Shown: piece by piece, positions 10,741 through 21,580 of the stretch | How positions within the stretch are numbered: position 1 is the first letter of the stretch | How the letters are laid out: every line of letters begins with the position of its first letter | Source: Thermothielavioides terrestris NRRL 8126 | Lineage: Eukaryota > Ascomycota > Sordariomycetes > Sordariales > Chaetomiaceae | NCBI RefSeq assembly: GCF_000226115.1 | Contig: NC_016458.1 | Coordinates: forward strand, 1 to 64,000 | Direction of reading: 5' to 3' | DNA: 64,000 nucleotides | Notes under the pieces: model-generated | Seen by the model: the letters and a program-made list of their open reading frames with translations, nothing else | Told to the model about the DNA's origin: nothing | Databases searched by the model: none | Translations under genes and position numbers: made by a program

Positions 10741-12249
10741 CTAATACAGCTATATAAGAACTAGCTATACAAGGACTAAGATAGGCTGCTATACTCGCCT
10801 ATAGAGGGAGGGTTAACGCTATTATATCCGCTATTAGTACATTATATTCCTCTTATATAGAAGCTATAGGGAAGCCTAAGAGGCCTTGTAGAGAGGACAA
10901 CAATCTTTATACTTACTAAGAAGACTTTATAGCCAAGGTATTATAAGATCTAAGAGTACTAAAGAAGGAGAGGCTAAAGGGTAGGCTAGTATTATATAGT
11001 TGCCTATTAGGTAGAGGCGTTAGCTAAGGAGAAGAAGGATTTAATAGAGATAGAAATATTTAATAGTATATAGATAGAGACTAGCTAGGAGTAAAAGGGG
11101 AGAGGAGTAGGAGGAAAGTCCCTACCTATATAGCTAAGCGGTATTATAGAAGACCAACTCTAGTAGCTAGCGGTTAGCTTTAGAGGGAGGAGAGCAATAT
11201 AGTTCTATAGTAATAGGTATATAACGACGTTTAGCAGTAGTAGGTATATAACGATATAAGATTAGCGAGCAATAGAGACTAGAGGGCACTAATAGTAGGA
11301 TAGTTAAAGCGCCATTTGCCTAGCCTAGGTAGCCTAGGCAGCCTCTTAGAGGCGACTAACGTTAGTTATAAGCTTCCTAGGAACGAGCTATAGCTACGAG
11401 ACTAGAGTAGGAAGGAGGATAGAGGGCTGTTTTTTTAGTAGAATAAAAGTATAAAAAGCGAGTATCTTTCTTTTATTAGAGGCGTACTATTTAATACCTA
11501 ATAACTAAATCCTTAAGGCGTCTCTAAGGACGGTTGTCTATCTTAATCTACTAACTTCGATAGCTTTTACTTTTTATAAGTAGATAGGGGGGCAATAGGG
11601 CCTTAGGATTCTAACGCTAAAGCAAACAGATAGCGGAGGGAGTGATTAGACAATAAGAAAATATAAAAGCATTGCATTATAGTAAACCTAGAAGTTTATA
11701 TCCTACTCTTCGCCTACCTCGTTAGGCATTATAAATCTCAATGTTCTTATTATCGATATACTTATAAACCCTGATTAAATAGGCGAAGAAATCTTAGAAA
11801 AAGGGGTAAGACTAAGACTATAGACCCTGGTATATTGGCAATATCCACTAGACAAGCGCTAGTAATATTCTAGGCTAGCGAGCTAGCTAATCTATATCTA
11901 ATTCTTCTAAGAATCTCTAGAACTTTTAAAGCAAATATTGAAGCTAATAATCCTAAATAGGGCTAGCGAAAGGGAACAATAGCGCTACTACGAGACTTAA
12001 TAGGAAGGATATAACGTATTTAAAAATGCTGCTATTATAGGACTTGATAGCTAGGATATAATGCATTTAGTAGGAGAAGTCTAAGATAGGATAAAAGGAC
12101 ATTGTATAATAAAGTTTATAAGCTATATAATAAGGTTGCTAAGTGTTATTAATAAAACGTATTCCAGAGTTATCAACGGCCTTTATATAACTAGCTACCT
12201 TATAACAATTCCTAATCTTCTAGGTTTATAAATTCTTAATTAGTAGATA

Positions 12250-12705
12250 GGTCTAGGTCGGTTCTTTTTAAAGGTAGCTACCTTCGAAAGTGTCGAATCG
12301 AGATACAAGTAGATAGGTTCTTTTCGAAAGTAGCTACCTTCGAAAGTGTCGAATCGAGATATAAGTGGGTAGGTTCTTTTCGAAGGCAGATGCCTTCGAA
12401 AGCGTTAAATCGAGATATATAGAGGTAAGTTCTTTTCGAAGGTAGCTACCTTCGAAAGTGTCGAATTGAGATATAAGTAGGTAGGTTCCTTTCGAAGGTA
12501 GTTGTCTTTAAAAGTGTCAAATCGAGACACAAGTAGGTAGGGTCTTTTCGAAAGTAGATGCCTTTAAAAGTGTTAAATCAAGACGAGTATAGGTAGGTTG
12601 TTTTCGAAAGTAGCTGCCTTTGAAAGTATTAAATCGAGATATAAGTAGGTAAGGTCTTTTTAAAGGCAGCTACCTTCGAAAGTGTTAAATCGAGATATAT
12701 ATAGG
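12250..12705 (+). repeat. Satellite array A, 56-bp period, about 8 units
   Basis: Units repeat every 56 bp, measured at 12,291, 12,347, 12,403 and 12,459. Each unit consists of a dyad with half-site TTTCGAAGGTAG followed by GTGTCGAATCGAGATA and a TAAGTAGGTAGG spacer. The copy at 12,434-12,457 has an unmutated 24-bp palindrome; others carry C-to-T or G-to-A changes. The palindrome is the same one found inside the unrelated ~230-bp repeats at 2.5 and 6.2 kb. Confidence 0.9.
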
Positions 12706-13384
12706 TTAGATCCTGAGAATTCCAACCTGTTTATAAGACATATATGGGTTGGATTCTAAGAATTCCGACCTACTTGTAAGACATATATAGGTCGGATCCT
12801 AAGAATTCCAACCTACTTGTGAGATATATACAGGTCGGAACCTAAATATTCCAACCTGCTTATAAGACATATATAGGTTGGAACCTAAAAATTCTAACCT
12901 ACTTATAAGATATATATAGGTCAGAACCTAAAAATTCTAACCTGCTTATAAGATATATATAGGTCGGAACCTAAATATTCCAACTTATTTATAAGATATA
13001 TATAGGTCGGAACCTAAAAATTCTAACCCGCTTGTAAGATATATATAGGTCAGAACCTAAAAATTCTAACCCGCTTATAAGACATATATAGGTCGGAACC
13101 TAAATATTCTAACCTACTTGTAAGATATATATAGGTTGGAACCTAAAAATTCTAACCTGCTTATAAGATATATATAGGTTAGAACCTAAAAATTCTAACC
13201 TGCTTGTAAGATATATATAGGTCAGAACCTAAAAATTCTAACCTACTTGTAAGATATATATAGGTTAGATCCTAAAAATTCCGACCTGCTTGTAAGATAT
13301 AGATAGGTTAGATCCTAAGAATTCTGACCTACTTGTAAGATATATATAGGTTAGATCCTAAAAATTCCGACCTACTTGTAAAAC
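12706..13384 (+). repeat. Satellite array B, 43-bp period, about 16 units
   Basis: Units repeat every 43 bp, measured at 12,791, 12,834 and 12,877. The consensus runs GGTCGGAACCTAAAAATTC, then YAACCTRCTTRTAAGAYATATATA. Each unit is an imperfect dyad in which GGTCGGA faces TTCCRACC across a short A/T-rich centre, so every unit could form a small hairpin. Array B directly abuts array A. Confidence 0.9.
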
Positions 13385-13540
13385 GGTAGGTTCTTTTTAA
13401 AGGCAGATGCCTTCGAAAGTATCAAATTGAGATATATATAGGTAGGTTTTTTTCGAAGGTAGCTACCTTCGAAAGTGTCAAATCGAGATATAAGTAAATA
13501 GGTTCTTTTCGAAGATAGCTGCCTTTAAAACTATTAAATC
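13385..13540 (+). repeat. Satellite array A, second block, about 3 units
   Basis: About three further 56-bp units interrupt array B, one with an intact 24-bp palindrome near 13,450. The A-B-A-B order implies block duplication, or unequal exchange between two co-evolving satellites. Confidence 0.85.
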
Positions 13541-13770
13541 GGTTCCTAAGAAACTAAATTCCGACCTACTTGTAAGATATATATAGGTTGGATCCTAAGA
13601 ATTCCAACCTATTTGTAAGACATATACAAGTCAGATCGTAAAAATTCTAACCTGCTTATAAGATACGTACAGGTTAGATCCTAAAAATTCTGACCCGCTT
13701 GTAAAACACGTGTAGGTCAGATTCTAAAAATTCTGACCTACTTGTAAGACACGTACGGGTCACCTGCCCA
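13541..13770 (+). repeat. Satellite array B, second block, about 5 units
   Basis: Five 43-bp units follow, the last ones less RIP-mutated: they keep CACGTGTAGGTCAGATTC and GACACGTACGGGTCACC. The array ends at about 13,770, where base composition begins to normalise towards the gene island. Confidence 0.85.
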
Positions 13771-14569
13771 ACTTCCGAACAAACGCCTATTCCTAACCCT
13801 AAGCAGGCACTAGGAGTAGGCCCGCCTTGCGTCTAAAATAACATCGGTCTAAGCCTCTTGTATATGAGCCCCTAAAAACTCTATACGCGATGGCCGCAAC
13901 CTGTATTTCTCCTTTTCTCTCTTTAAGGTAGTTGAATAGAACATTGTACGCTTATCTATAGACGCTATAAGTCTAGTATATTATATATAATTGGCTTCTT
14001 AGGGGAGCTTTGACTACTTAATATAAGGATTATAGTTAGATAGGTACCTTATACAATATGTAAAACGGCCAACTAACAGGGCTTGCGAAGTGCAGCAAAC
14101 CGCAAGGCCGGGTTATCAGGTTGCATCTCGACTTCCCTGCGAAGGGAGGCACTCGTGTACACTGCCCCTCGAAAATCCGAAGTGGAGCACTATAGACCAG
14201 TACAGAATGCTTGGCGTGTGTTCTGTAATCCCTCCCTGTATATAGCACTCTTGACTGCCTGCATAGCCTGGAGTGGTGGGGGCTGGTGAGGAGAATCCGA
14301 CTCTAATCCAAACCTAGGAGCCTGAGTCTCCGTTCTTTGGAGGCCTCCCGCCAAATCCTTGAGCCATTAGCAAACAAATCCCTCAGTGTCGTGCTGTACA
14401 CAGTAGAAACAGGTTCTTGCTAACAAAAATGCCTCCCCAGTGTAGTGCGCTCCTGCAGTGGACCCAAGGTGGCAGCCCTGACCGTCGAGCGACGACCCCG
14501 GAGGTGCACAGACAGGTTGACCTCTGAACCCACGAAAGGTGATTTCTAGACAACATCCTGGTGTCATTT
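13771..14569. other. Boundary between RIP-mutated subtelomere and gene island
   Basis: Composition shifts from RIP-type to ordinary between about 13,800 and 14,050. A single CCTAACCCTAA near 13,793 is the last telomere-like string on this side. The rest is the 3' flank of the alpha-glucoside-type transporter. The small open frames here lack domains and I do not accept them as genes. Confidence 0.6.
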
Positions 14570-16433
14570 TCAAGCTAGTTCCTTTGCGGCGTCGGTGCCA
14601 GTTTCTCCTTCCCCGAGGAGATCGCAGTTCTTGAACTGTCTCGCCGGAACTTTTCGCTGGAAGAGAATATCTAGCTCCTCAAATGTCCTCCCACGGCTCT
14701 CCGGGAGACGGAAGTGGCACCACACGAGGCAGATGAAACTAATGCCGCCAAACAGGAAGCCAGCCTTGCCGCCCCAATTCGCCTCATCCGCGTTGAGCAT
14801 GTACGGCATCGCCACCGTAGTTACGATGGTCGCGGCAGCCTGCACCGCCGTGGCGATCGCAATGGTCTTGGTGCGCAGACGCGTGGCGGAGATCTCGGAG
14901 ATGATGACGAAGCAGATAGGACCGACCGTCATTTGGTAGGCGAATGTCCATATGTCCATCAATGTGGCCATAGCCCAAACCGCAGCTCGGTTGTCAGTCG
15001 GGATACTGAGGAAGCCAATGATAAAGAGCAGTAGCGTCATGAACAACATCCCGGCGTTATAGATGGTCCGCCGGCCGAAGCCAAACTGCGCAAGTTTCGT
15101 TAGAACTTGATTGGCGGCTTCGAGGTGTCAAAGGGGCGTACGTAGTTGATGAGCGGCCAGGCCGTCACCGTGCCAACGAAACCGAGGGCTGTGTTGCCAA
15201 CGCCCACTTCCAGTTTCTACCAGTCAGCGTGACAAAGCATGCAGGAGGCGGTCTTTGGCGACGGGCGTCCCCAGCACTCACTATTGAAAGCATCCGAAGG
15301 GTTCAAACCGGCCTGCTCAAAGAAATAGTTTGCATATCCGATAAGAGGATTGCCACCGATGACCTGGATGAGGTAGACCATGACAGAGATTTCGGTGCGC
15401 ACCAGGTGGACACCCTTGAAGCAGTCCCAGTACGAGCTCGTGACCTCGAGTTCCTGCTCCAGGAGGTCGGTCTGCTCAATTCCTAGCAAGACCTGGTCGA
15501 TGTCCGGGGGGTTCGTGGAGGACGAGAGCTTCACGATAGCCTGACGCGCATCCGCCTTTCGGCCCTGCCGGACAAGCCAATACGGACTTTCCGGAGCAAA
15601 TGGTAGGAGAGCGAGCAAAATGACTGGCCAGAGCCATTGCAGTGCCTGTCTCGGCCGGGGCCATCAGTGTTCTTCGCGGTCTTCCTCTTGGGAGCTGAGA
15701 CACTTACGAACGGTGCTTTATAAGCCCACGAGTCCAGTCGGCTCTCCAGCCCCGCTGCCACGCCCTGAGCAACGAATTGGCCGATCACAAATGCCAGATT
15801 GACCGATGTGGTTAGAAAACCGCGCAAGGCGAGGGGGCAGATCTCCGATGAGTACGTCGGCGCGATGACGACGTAAAATCCGTAAGCCAGGCCGCCAAGA
15901 ATCTCGCCGGCACACAGCATCCCGATGCTTGTCGCAAAGAACTGCACAAACACGAAGCCAATGCTCCATATGCAACATGCGGCGAGTGTCCAGCGGCGAC
16001 CGAACCGCTCGAGTGGGTAGCCGCTAGCCAGGGCACCTAGAACTTGCCCGATGGGGTTGCCCATGCCAAGGGCTGTTTGCCACGGCGCGCTGACCTCGAA
16101 ATCAAAGCTACCGACGCTCGTGCGCACGAGGTTGCCATACTTTTGCTGGAATGCCGGCAGAGCGTAGAAGCTGGTGATGATCTGCGCGTCATAGCCAGCC
16201 ATAACCACAGCTAGACAGAAAAAGAGACTCCAGAAGGTCGCGCTAGGGTACTGCTTCAAGGCTGCAAGGAATCCGAGTTGATGTTCAGCCTCTGTGATGG
16301 CGCGCGTCGCTTCGATCTCGAGCACGTTGTCTCTCTTTGCGCCATGGAGCTTGAGTGGTGGTCCGTCGTCCCTGCCGCCGCGGTCATCATGCTCGGCATC
16401 GGCCTGATCTTTCTGGCCTCTCGTCGACGCCAT
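14570..16433 (-). CDS. MFS sugar transporter, alpha-glucoside permease type
   Basis: This is a four-exon gene: 16,433-15,708, 15,645-15,282, 15,206-15,142 and 15,085-14,570. The introns are 62, 74 and 56 nt, and the joined product is 556 residues, normal for fungal maltose/alpha-glucoside:proton symporters. The hydrophilic N-terminus runs to about residue 60, and TM1 starts near FWSLFFCLAVVMAGYDAQII. Family signatures are SGYPLERFGRRW (RFGRR loop), PESPYWLVRQGR after TM6, GQVLGALASG, NYFGRRTIY, and LPESRGRTFEELD after TM12 (a PETKGR-type motif). Joining exons at GACAG|GCACTG restores ALQWLWPVILL, which supports the splice model. It should import di- or trisaccharides across the plasma membrane. 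Sugar specificity cannot be read from sequence. It is the most telomere-proximal intact gene and is not itself RIP-mutated. Confidence 0.9.
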
Positions 16434-17254
16434 GGTCTCGATCCCTGAGTGGCGATGGTGATTATCCTTTCATGTGCCGCGGATCCCAGTGTTACTCCTG
16501 CAGTTGGCGCAAAAGTCGGCGAATTCGATCTCAGATGCTTTGGCACCTAGCGAGGAAATGCATCGGAGTCTCAATGTCAGCTAGCCTGCGGTCCACAGCA
16601 CAGGACAACGGAACTTATAAGTGGGGTTTATACCGAGCACATCCTTCGTCGACATGTGCCGGTGTAGCTCGCCGGGTTATGGGCAACCGTTCTCTTAAAC
16701 GTGCCGCTGTTACCAACGTCTGACAGATAATGGGCGGAATGCAACACGACACTCAGACCTTTGCTGTTCATTAGCCGAGAGTGGGCAAGTGCTTGTCCAA
16801 GATTGGCAGGTGAGTTCGTAACTCACTCAAAGAATATGTAGCTTGCATGATAAGCTATGCTCCTCATTTTGCTGTCACTGACACGTTACATTGCGGGGAA
16901 CCTTGTCAACCTGAGTTTAACCGGGATAGGCATTTTGATATTATCTCTCCTTCGACTTCCACAATACAAGACGACATTGACCAGCTACTTTCTCAGAGGG
17001 CTTAAGAACTCCAAATTTCTCCCTGCCTAATTAGGTGGCGCACACCTAAACGTCGGCGGTAAGTCCTCTTGTAACCCGCTGATTTGACCCTTATTTCGTT
17101 CTTCCACCCCTCTTCTTAATCCTCTCGGCGGAGGTCAAGATGTTATTGCTCTCTGCTTGAGACCTCCTGCTCCCTCCACTCCATCCCTTCTCTCCTTCTC
17201 TGGTGAAAAAGGGAGCCCTGTGAAGTTATAAACCACCGTGCGGCCCATCCCACA
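16434..17254. other. Promoter region of the sugar transporter; no gene seen
   Basis: This roughly 800-bp region lies upstream of the minus-strand transporter. Composition is normal and pyrimidine-rich stretches occur near 17,100-17,210. I see no convincing coding frame or RNA gene. Confidence 0.5.
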
Positions 17255-18660
17255 TTGATTCCGCATATGTTATTGGAACTTCGAGCCAAGCTGAAGGACG
17301 GCAGCACTTCCGTTGACGACATTCTCTGTTGTCAGTGTCTTACCCTACGTGGCCGTGCCCCAGGTCCTGACCATATCAATTTGTGTATCTGTACCTCTTT
17401 CAAGCTTTCCACTTCCCACATTATTATCTCAGAAGCTGGTCGGCGTCAACATCCACGCCTCAAATCTAGAATTGCATGGCCGAGCGAGATAACAGCCGCA
17501 TATCTCTCCCGTTGTCCTTTGACCCCCTTCCGGCCGTTTCCGGAAACTGTATTCCCGAGCCTTGCGCTGTGGCACGCCACCAACGAGCTCTGCAATGTGA
17601 CAATCAGGTCGAAGCATCATGGACATCCATTGGAGTCGGAATCCCAAATGAGTGTGAAACAAATCGGCGGTCTGACCCATGTGCTCGACGGATGGAAGCG
17701 CATGGCCATGACTGCCGCAGAGGCTTTCAGAAAGACGGAAACCTATGTGTCAATTGAGCAGCCTGATAGCGTCGTTGTCAGCATTCGGCATCCTCTCATC
17801 AACTCGGGCTACAACTTGGTCAGCCGCATCATTGACCACAGAGCGCCATTTTAGAGGTCGGACGAGCAGGGCTGGTTATCGGGCGCCGAGCCCTTTCTCA
17901 ACCTCATTCAGCACGCTCTCTGTCCGTAGCTACATGGCACCATGTTCCCTCCCGTGAGTTTTAGTCGCGATGTCCTGCCTTGACACTCGTTTGGCGGCCC
18001 CCTGGTTGTTTATGCTCTAGTCTCTGGTCTTGACATGATCAAAACGCACCTGGCCGCCAGTCGCGCGCTTGAGCTGCCAAACAACTCGATTCTCGATTCT
18101 CACCAATGCCACCTCCCGGTTCGGGGCTGGCGACTTGGGCAACTCCGCTCAGTTACTGGAACTCGAATGGATGCGACGCGACATCCGGGCGGTCCGCCCT
18201 GATGATCTTGACATCTGGGAACCCCGAGGAGTTCCCTGCCCGTCGCCGAACGGAGAACGAGACACGCATTTCCGGCCCGAAAGATCTACTTCAGATCTCG
18301 GGGATGACAGAGCACTGTCGCGACCTGTTCAACCTCGTCAATGCGAGCGGAAGAGTTCGGGTTCGGGATGTGGTGCTCTGAGGAACACGCGGGGCAGGAC
18401 CATGCAGGTGTTCCTTGCGAGCGCCATCACCGATGGAATCGACCACTTCGTTGGCTACACTAGTAAAGCGGAGAATGGATTCTTTCAGGTAGAGCCCGAA
18501 CCCGGCAGATTGCAGCGAGCTAATGAGATTGCGCCGAGGGCGATCATCCCGCGGCGCGCGCTTGAAACCGCATGGGATGCAATTTGCAAGCTTGAACCTG
18601 CTCCACGACCATCGACTTGACGAGAGATCCAGAGCGAGGTGCACGTGCAGCATCAGCAAC
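17255..18660 (+). pseudogene. Coding-like but disrupted region, product not recognised
   Basis: Several plus-strand frames look protein-like in succession but none is complete. One runs 17,255-17,854 and includes LESESQMSVKQIGGLTHVLD and AFRKTETYVSIEQPDSVVV. A shifted frame just downstream reads DEQGWLSGAEPFLNLIQHAL. Further frames lie at 18,069-18,620 and 18,106-18,381 (ISGMTEHCRDLFNLVNASGR). I cannot join them with normal introns into one frame, so this may be a decayed gene, or a gene with introns I failed to place. No domain was recognised. Composition is not RIP-like, so point mutation by RIP is not the cause. Confidence 0.3.
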
Positions 18661-18904
18661 AATGATCGCTACGTCGAACAACGTTATGCTAATTTACCAA
18701 CTGGCGGCATTTCCAAAGCCCAAGTCGTATGTGACGCGTTCCCCGTGGTGAAAGACAATTGGACCATGTTGGACCACGTCATGACGTGTTTCACTGGTCA
18801 AAAAGGCCGGAACCTCGGTAGCTCCGCTTTCCGAACAGCACGCCAAGACGGGCTTTGTGTTGTGTTACCCAACAACGCTGTGTCCAGCCGGACTTGAGCT
18901 CTAG

Positions 18905-19672
18905 TACGGCGCTCCAAACGCATCACTGTCCATTAACCCAAACCCGTTTGCAACTGACCGCCAGCCGAACAATCGCCATAGCAACCAGCTTACCCCGCTG
19001 CAACCCGATTTTAAGAATCGCCCCTCGCTCTATATAATCGCCCCTCCCTCTATGCAATTAAAGATATTTGAGCTACCTTATACCTTGCAATACCTCTAGG
19101 AGCTATAGGCAGGGCGTATATAAGCCACAGGCAGGGTGCACAAGTGTAGCTGCCGCAGGTAGGGTGCACAACTGTAGCTGCTACAGGCAAGATGCACAAC
19201 TGTAGCTGCCGTAGGCAGGATGCACAACTGTGGCTGCCGTAGGCAGGGTATGCAACTGTGGGTGCCACGGTACGTAACTGTGGGTGCCGCAGGGTGCGCA
19301 ACTGCCCTGTGGGTGCCGTAGGGTACGCAACTGTGGGTGCCGCAGAGTACCTCAGGTACACAACTGTGGGTGCCACGGTACGTAACTATGGGTGCCGCAG
19401 GGTGCGCAACTGCCCTGTGGGTGCCGTAGGGTACGTAACTGTAGGTGCCGCAGGGTACGTAACTGTGGGTGCCGTAGTGGTACGTAACTGTAGGTGCTGC
19501 AAGGTACGTACAAGCCATAGGTAGGTAAGCGGGAGCGATAGGCAGGGTAGGCAATGTTTTATTGCATATAGCGAAGAGCGATTTTGAAAGTGGGCCAGGT
19601 TTGTTTGTTTAGTTGGAGTTAGTTGCAAACGAGTGTCACGTTTATAGACAGTGATGCGTTTGGAGCGCCGTA
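18905..19672. mobile_element. Small TIR element with internal minisatellite (MITE-like)
   Basis: The termini are perfect 26-bp inverted repeats, 18,905-18,930 and 19,647-19,672, starting TACGGCGCTCCAAACGC. Weaker inverted similarity continues inward (CGTTTGCAACT on both sides). Both ends are directly flanked by CTCTAG (18,899-18,904 and 19,673-19,678), which would be a 6-bp target duplication; alternatively the terminal TA could be a 2-bp duplication. The 768-bp element has no transposase frame and is therefore non-autonomous. Its centre is filled by a tandem array. It ends only 102 bp before the start codon of the TPR gene. Confidence 0.75.
19125..19510. repeat. Minisatellite with 28-bp then ~22-29-bp units
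   Basis: From 19,145 to 19,257 units of TGTAGCTGCCGYAGGCAGGR plus TGCACAAC recur at exactly 28 bp (19,145, 19,173, 19,201, 19,229, 19,257). The units then change to a shorter GGTGCCGCAGGGTACGTAAC form repeated roughly every 22-29 bp to about 19,500. Long frames through it, rich in Ala-Pro-Thr, are by-products of the repetition. The array lies wholly inside the inverted-repeat element. Confidence 0.9.
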
Positions 19673-19774
19673 CTCTAGGGTCAATTAATTAGCGACTGGA
19701 CAGTGACGAACAGGCGCACCTAACGATTCATTCCTTCAGCAACACCCAAGCCGCTTCTGGAACCCCCAGTCAGA

Positions 19775-21460
19775 ATGGGTCCATCGCGGATACTGGACGA
19801 GCCAGGGCTTGCAGGGGACGACTACTACGACCTCGGGGATTTCCACATGCCCGTCACCGCGAGCAACGAGGCGCAGACGTGGTTCAATCGCGGGCTGGTG
19901 TGGACCTTCGGTTTCAACCACGAGGAAGCCGTCAGCTGCTTCCAGCGCGCGGTGGCTGCGGACCCAGAATGTGCCATGGCATACTGGGGCATCGCCTACG
20001 CGCTTGGTCCCAACTACAACAAGCCCTGGGGAGTCTTCGACCCGCTCGAGCTTGCCCGAAATGTTCTTCAGGCCAGAGTTGCGATGGTGAAGGCTCTTTC
20101 CAAAGCCCATGCTGCGTCAGCAGTGGAGCGCGCACTCATCGACGCCCTCCAGCATCGCTATCCGCAGGAGCACCTCACTCCATCGCAGGGGTACGCCGCG
20201 AATCACACATTCGCCGGTGCCATGGAACAGGTCTATCGACGGCATCCGGCCGACCCAAATGTTACTGCCGTATACGTCGATGCGCTGATGAACCTTACTC
20301 CGTGGCAGCTCTGGGATATCCGATCGGGGAAGCCGGCCGAGAAGGCGCGAACTCTGGATGCCAAAGCAGCTCTGGAACGCGCCTTGTCTGAGCACCCGCA
20401 CCATCCGGGCCTGTTGCACCTTTACATTCACTTGATGGAGATGTCTCGCAACCCGGAACAAGCGCTGCAGGCTGCCGACAGACTGCGCGGGCTGGTCCCG
20501 GACGCCGGGCATCTCAATCACATGCCCACACACATCGACGTGCTGTGCGGGGACTACAGGCAAGCGGTCGCATCCAACGCAGCAGCCATCAAGGCCGACA
20601 CCAAGTTTGTTAGCCGCGATGGTGCCATCAACTTCTACAGCCTGTACCGCTGCCACGACTACCACTTTCGCATTTACGCCGCCATGTTTGCGGGGCAGTC
20701 GGCAGTGGCGCTCGAGACGGCGACCCAGCTCGAGCAGACGCTGCCAGAAGCCCTGCTTCGCATCCAGTCTCCTCCGATGGCCGATTGGCTTGAGGGCTTT
20801 CTGTCCATGCGAGTGCACGTCTTGGTGCGCTTTGGCCGATGGCAAGACATCACACAACTCGAGCTCCCTGCTGACCGCGAACTCTACTGCGTAACGACGG
20901 CCATGATTCACTACGCCAAAGCCGTGGCGCTCGCCAATATGTCGCGGATACAAGATGCCGACAATGCCCGCCAGCTCTTCCAAGAGGCCGCCAAGAATGT
21001 GCCGCCCTCCCGCACAGTCTTCAACAATACGTGTCGGGACATCCTCGCGATCGCCGCGGCCATGCTAGACGGGGAGATCGAGTACCGTCGCGGCGACACG
21101 GAACTGGGTTTCCAGCACCTCCGCCGAGCCATCAAACTCGACGACTCGCTGCCTTATGATGAGCCATGGGGATGGATGCAGCCCACGCGCCATGCCTACG
21201 GAGCCCTCCTTCTTGAACAGGGTCGCGTCGAGGAGGCGTTAGACATCTACACTGCTGACCTTGGCTTTGACGATACGCTACCCAGGGCGCAGCAACACCG
21301 GAACAATGTATGGGCCCTTCACGGCCTTCACGAGTGTTTGACACGGTTGGGCCGCCAAAACGAGGCCCGGATGATCCGACCACAGCTGGATCTTGCGCTG
21401 GCGGCAGCCGATGTGCCTATCATGTCATCCTGTTTTTGTCGGAGCAATCGTCGGGGATAA
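19775..21460 (+). CDS. TPR domain protein
   Basis: This intronless frame encodes 561 residues. Tetratricopeptide helices are visible: FNRGLVWTFGFNHEEAVSCF and FQRAVAADPECAMAYWGIAYALG (about residues 32-75, typical W/LG/Y/A/F/A/P spacing), AALERALSEHPHHPGLLHLY (about 198-217), ELGFQHLRRAIKLDDSLPYDEPWGWMQPTRHAYGALLLEQGRVEEAL (about 435-485) and a final repeat near 500-530. Family members occur in bacteria and fungi as soluble proteins of unknown biochemical role, thought to act as protein-interaction scaffolds. The start ATG at 19,775 follows CAGTCAGA and leaves about 100 bp to the end of the upstream inverted-repeat element, so that element probably overlaps the promoter or 5' UTR. The gene is GC-rich with no RIP signature. 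Confidence 0.85.
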   Translation: MGPSRILDEPGLAGDDYYDLGDFHMPVTASNEAQTWFNRGLVWTFGFNHEEAVSCFQRAVAADPECAMAYWGIAYALGPNYNKPWGVFDPLELARNVLQARVAMVKALSKAHAASAVERALIDALQHRYPQEHLTPSQGYAANHTFAGAMEQVYRRHPADPNVTAVYVDALMNLTPWQLWDIRSGKPAEKARTLDAKAALERALSEHPHHPGLLHLYIHLMEMSRNPEQALQAADRLRGLVPDAGHLNHMPTHIDVLCGDYRQAVASNAAAIKADTKFVSRDGAINFYSLYRCHDYHFRIYAAMFAGQSAVALETATQLEQTLPEALLRIQSPPMADWLEGFLSMRVHVLVRFGRWQDITQLELPADRELYCVTTAMIHYAKAVALANMSRIQDADNARQLFQEAAKNVPPSRTVFNNTCRDILAIAAAMLDGEIEYRRGDTELGFQHLRRAIKLDDSLPYDEPWGWMQPTRHAYGALLLEQGRVEEALDIYTADLGFDDTLPRAQQHRNNVWALHGLHECLTRLGRQNEARMIRPQLDLALAAADVPIMSSCFCRSNRRG

Positions 21461-21580
21461 TCCAACATCGCATGCATGTCGGGAATCTATTTTGTCTCAC
21501 GCACGGGATGTACGATGAGGTTTTCATGATGGTCCGCTAAGCTACCTAGCCTTGACTTGTGTGAGCAAGCCGGGCACTGG

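Larger units (their letters stand above)
160..13780. other. RIP-mutated AT-rich subtelomeric block
   Basis: This 13.6-kb stretch has no open reading frame longer than about 65 codons. TpA is strikingly abundant while CpA and TpG are scarce. In ascomycetes this is the signature of repeat-induced point mutation, which changes CpA to TpA in duplicated DNA during the sexual cycle. Within it I can make out tandem repeats, short interstitial TTAGGG tracts and long coding relics interrupted mainly by TAG and TAA, listed separately. The remaining parts, roughly 160-1,220, 1,250-1,720, 3,660-4,250, 6,760-7,000, 9,000-10,370 and 10,740-12,240, show RIP-type composition but nothing I can name. Confidence 0.9.

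Noticed and set aside
12250..13770. CRISPR-like appearance of regularly spaced dyads
   Set aside because: Units abut without unique spacers, the organism is a eukaryote, and sequence variation is RIP-type; these are satellites.
19050..19628. Overlapping Ala/Pro/Thr-rich frames on both strands
   Set aside because: Produced by the minisatellite inside the inverted-repeat element; repeat periods of 28 and ~22-29 bp do not keep one frame.
20117..20983. 288-codon minus-strand frame opposite the TPR gene
   Set aside because: No domain, and the TPR repeats on the other strand are convincing.
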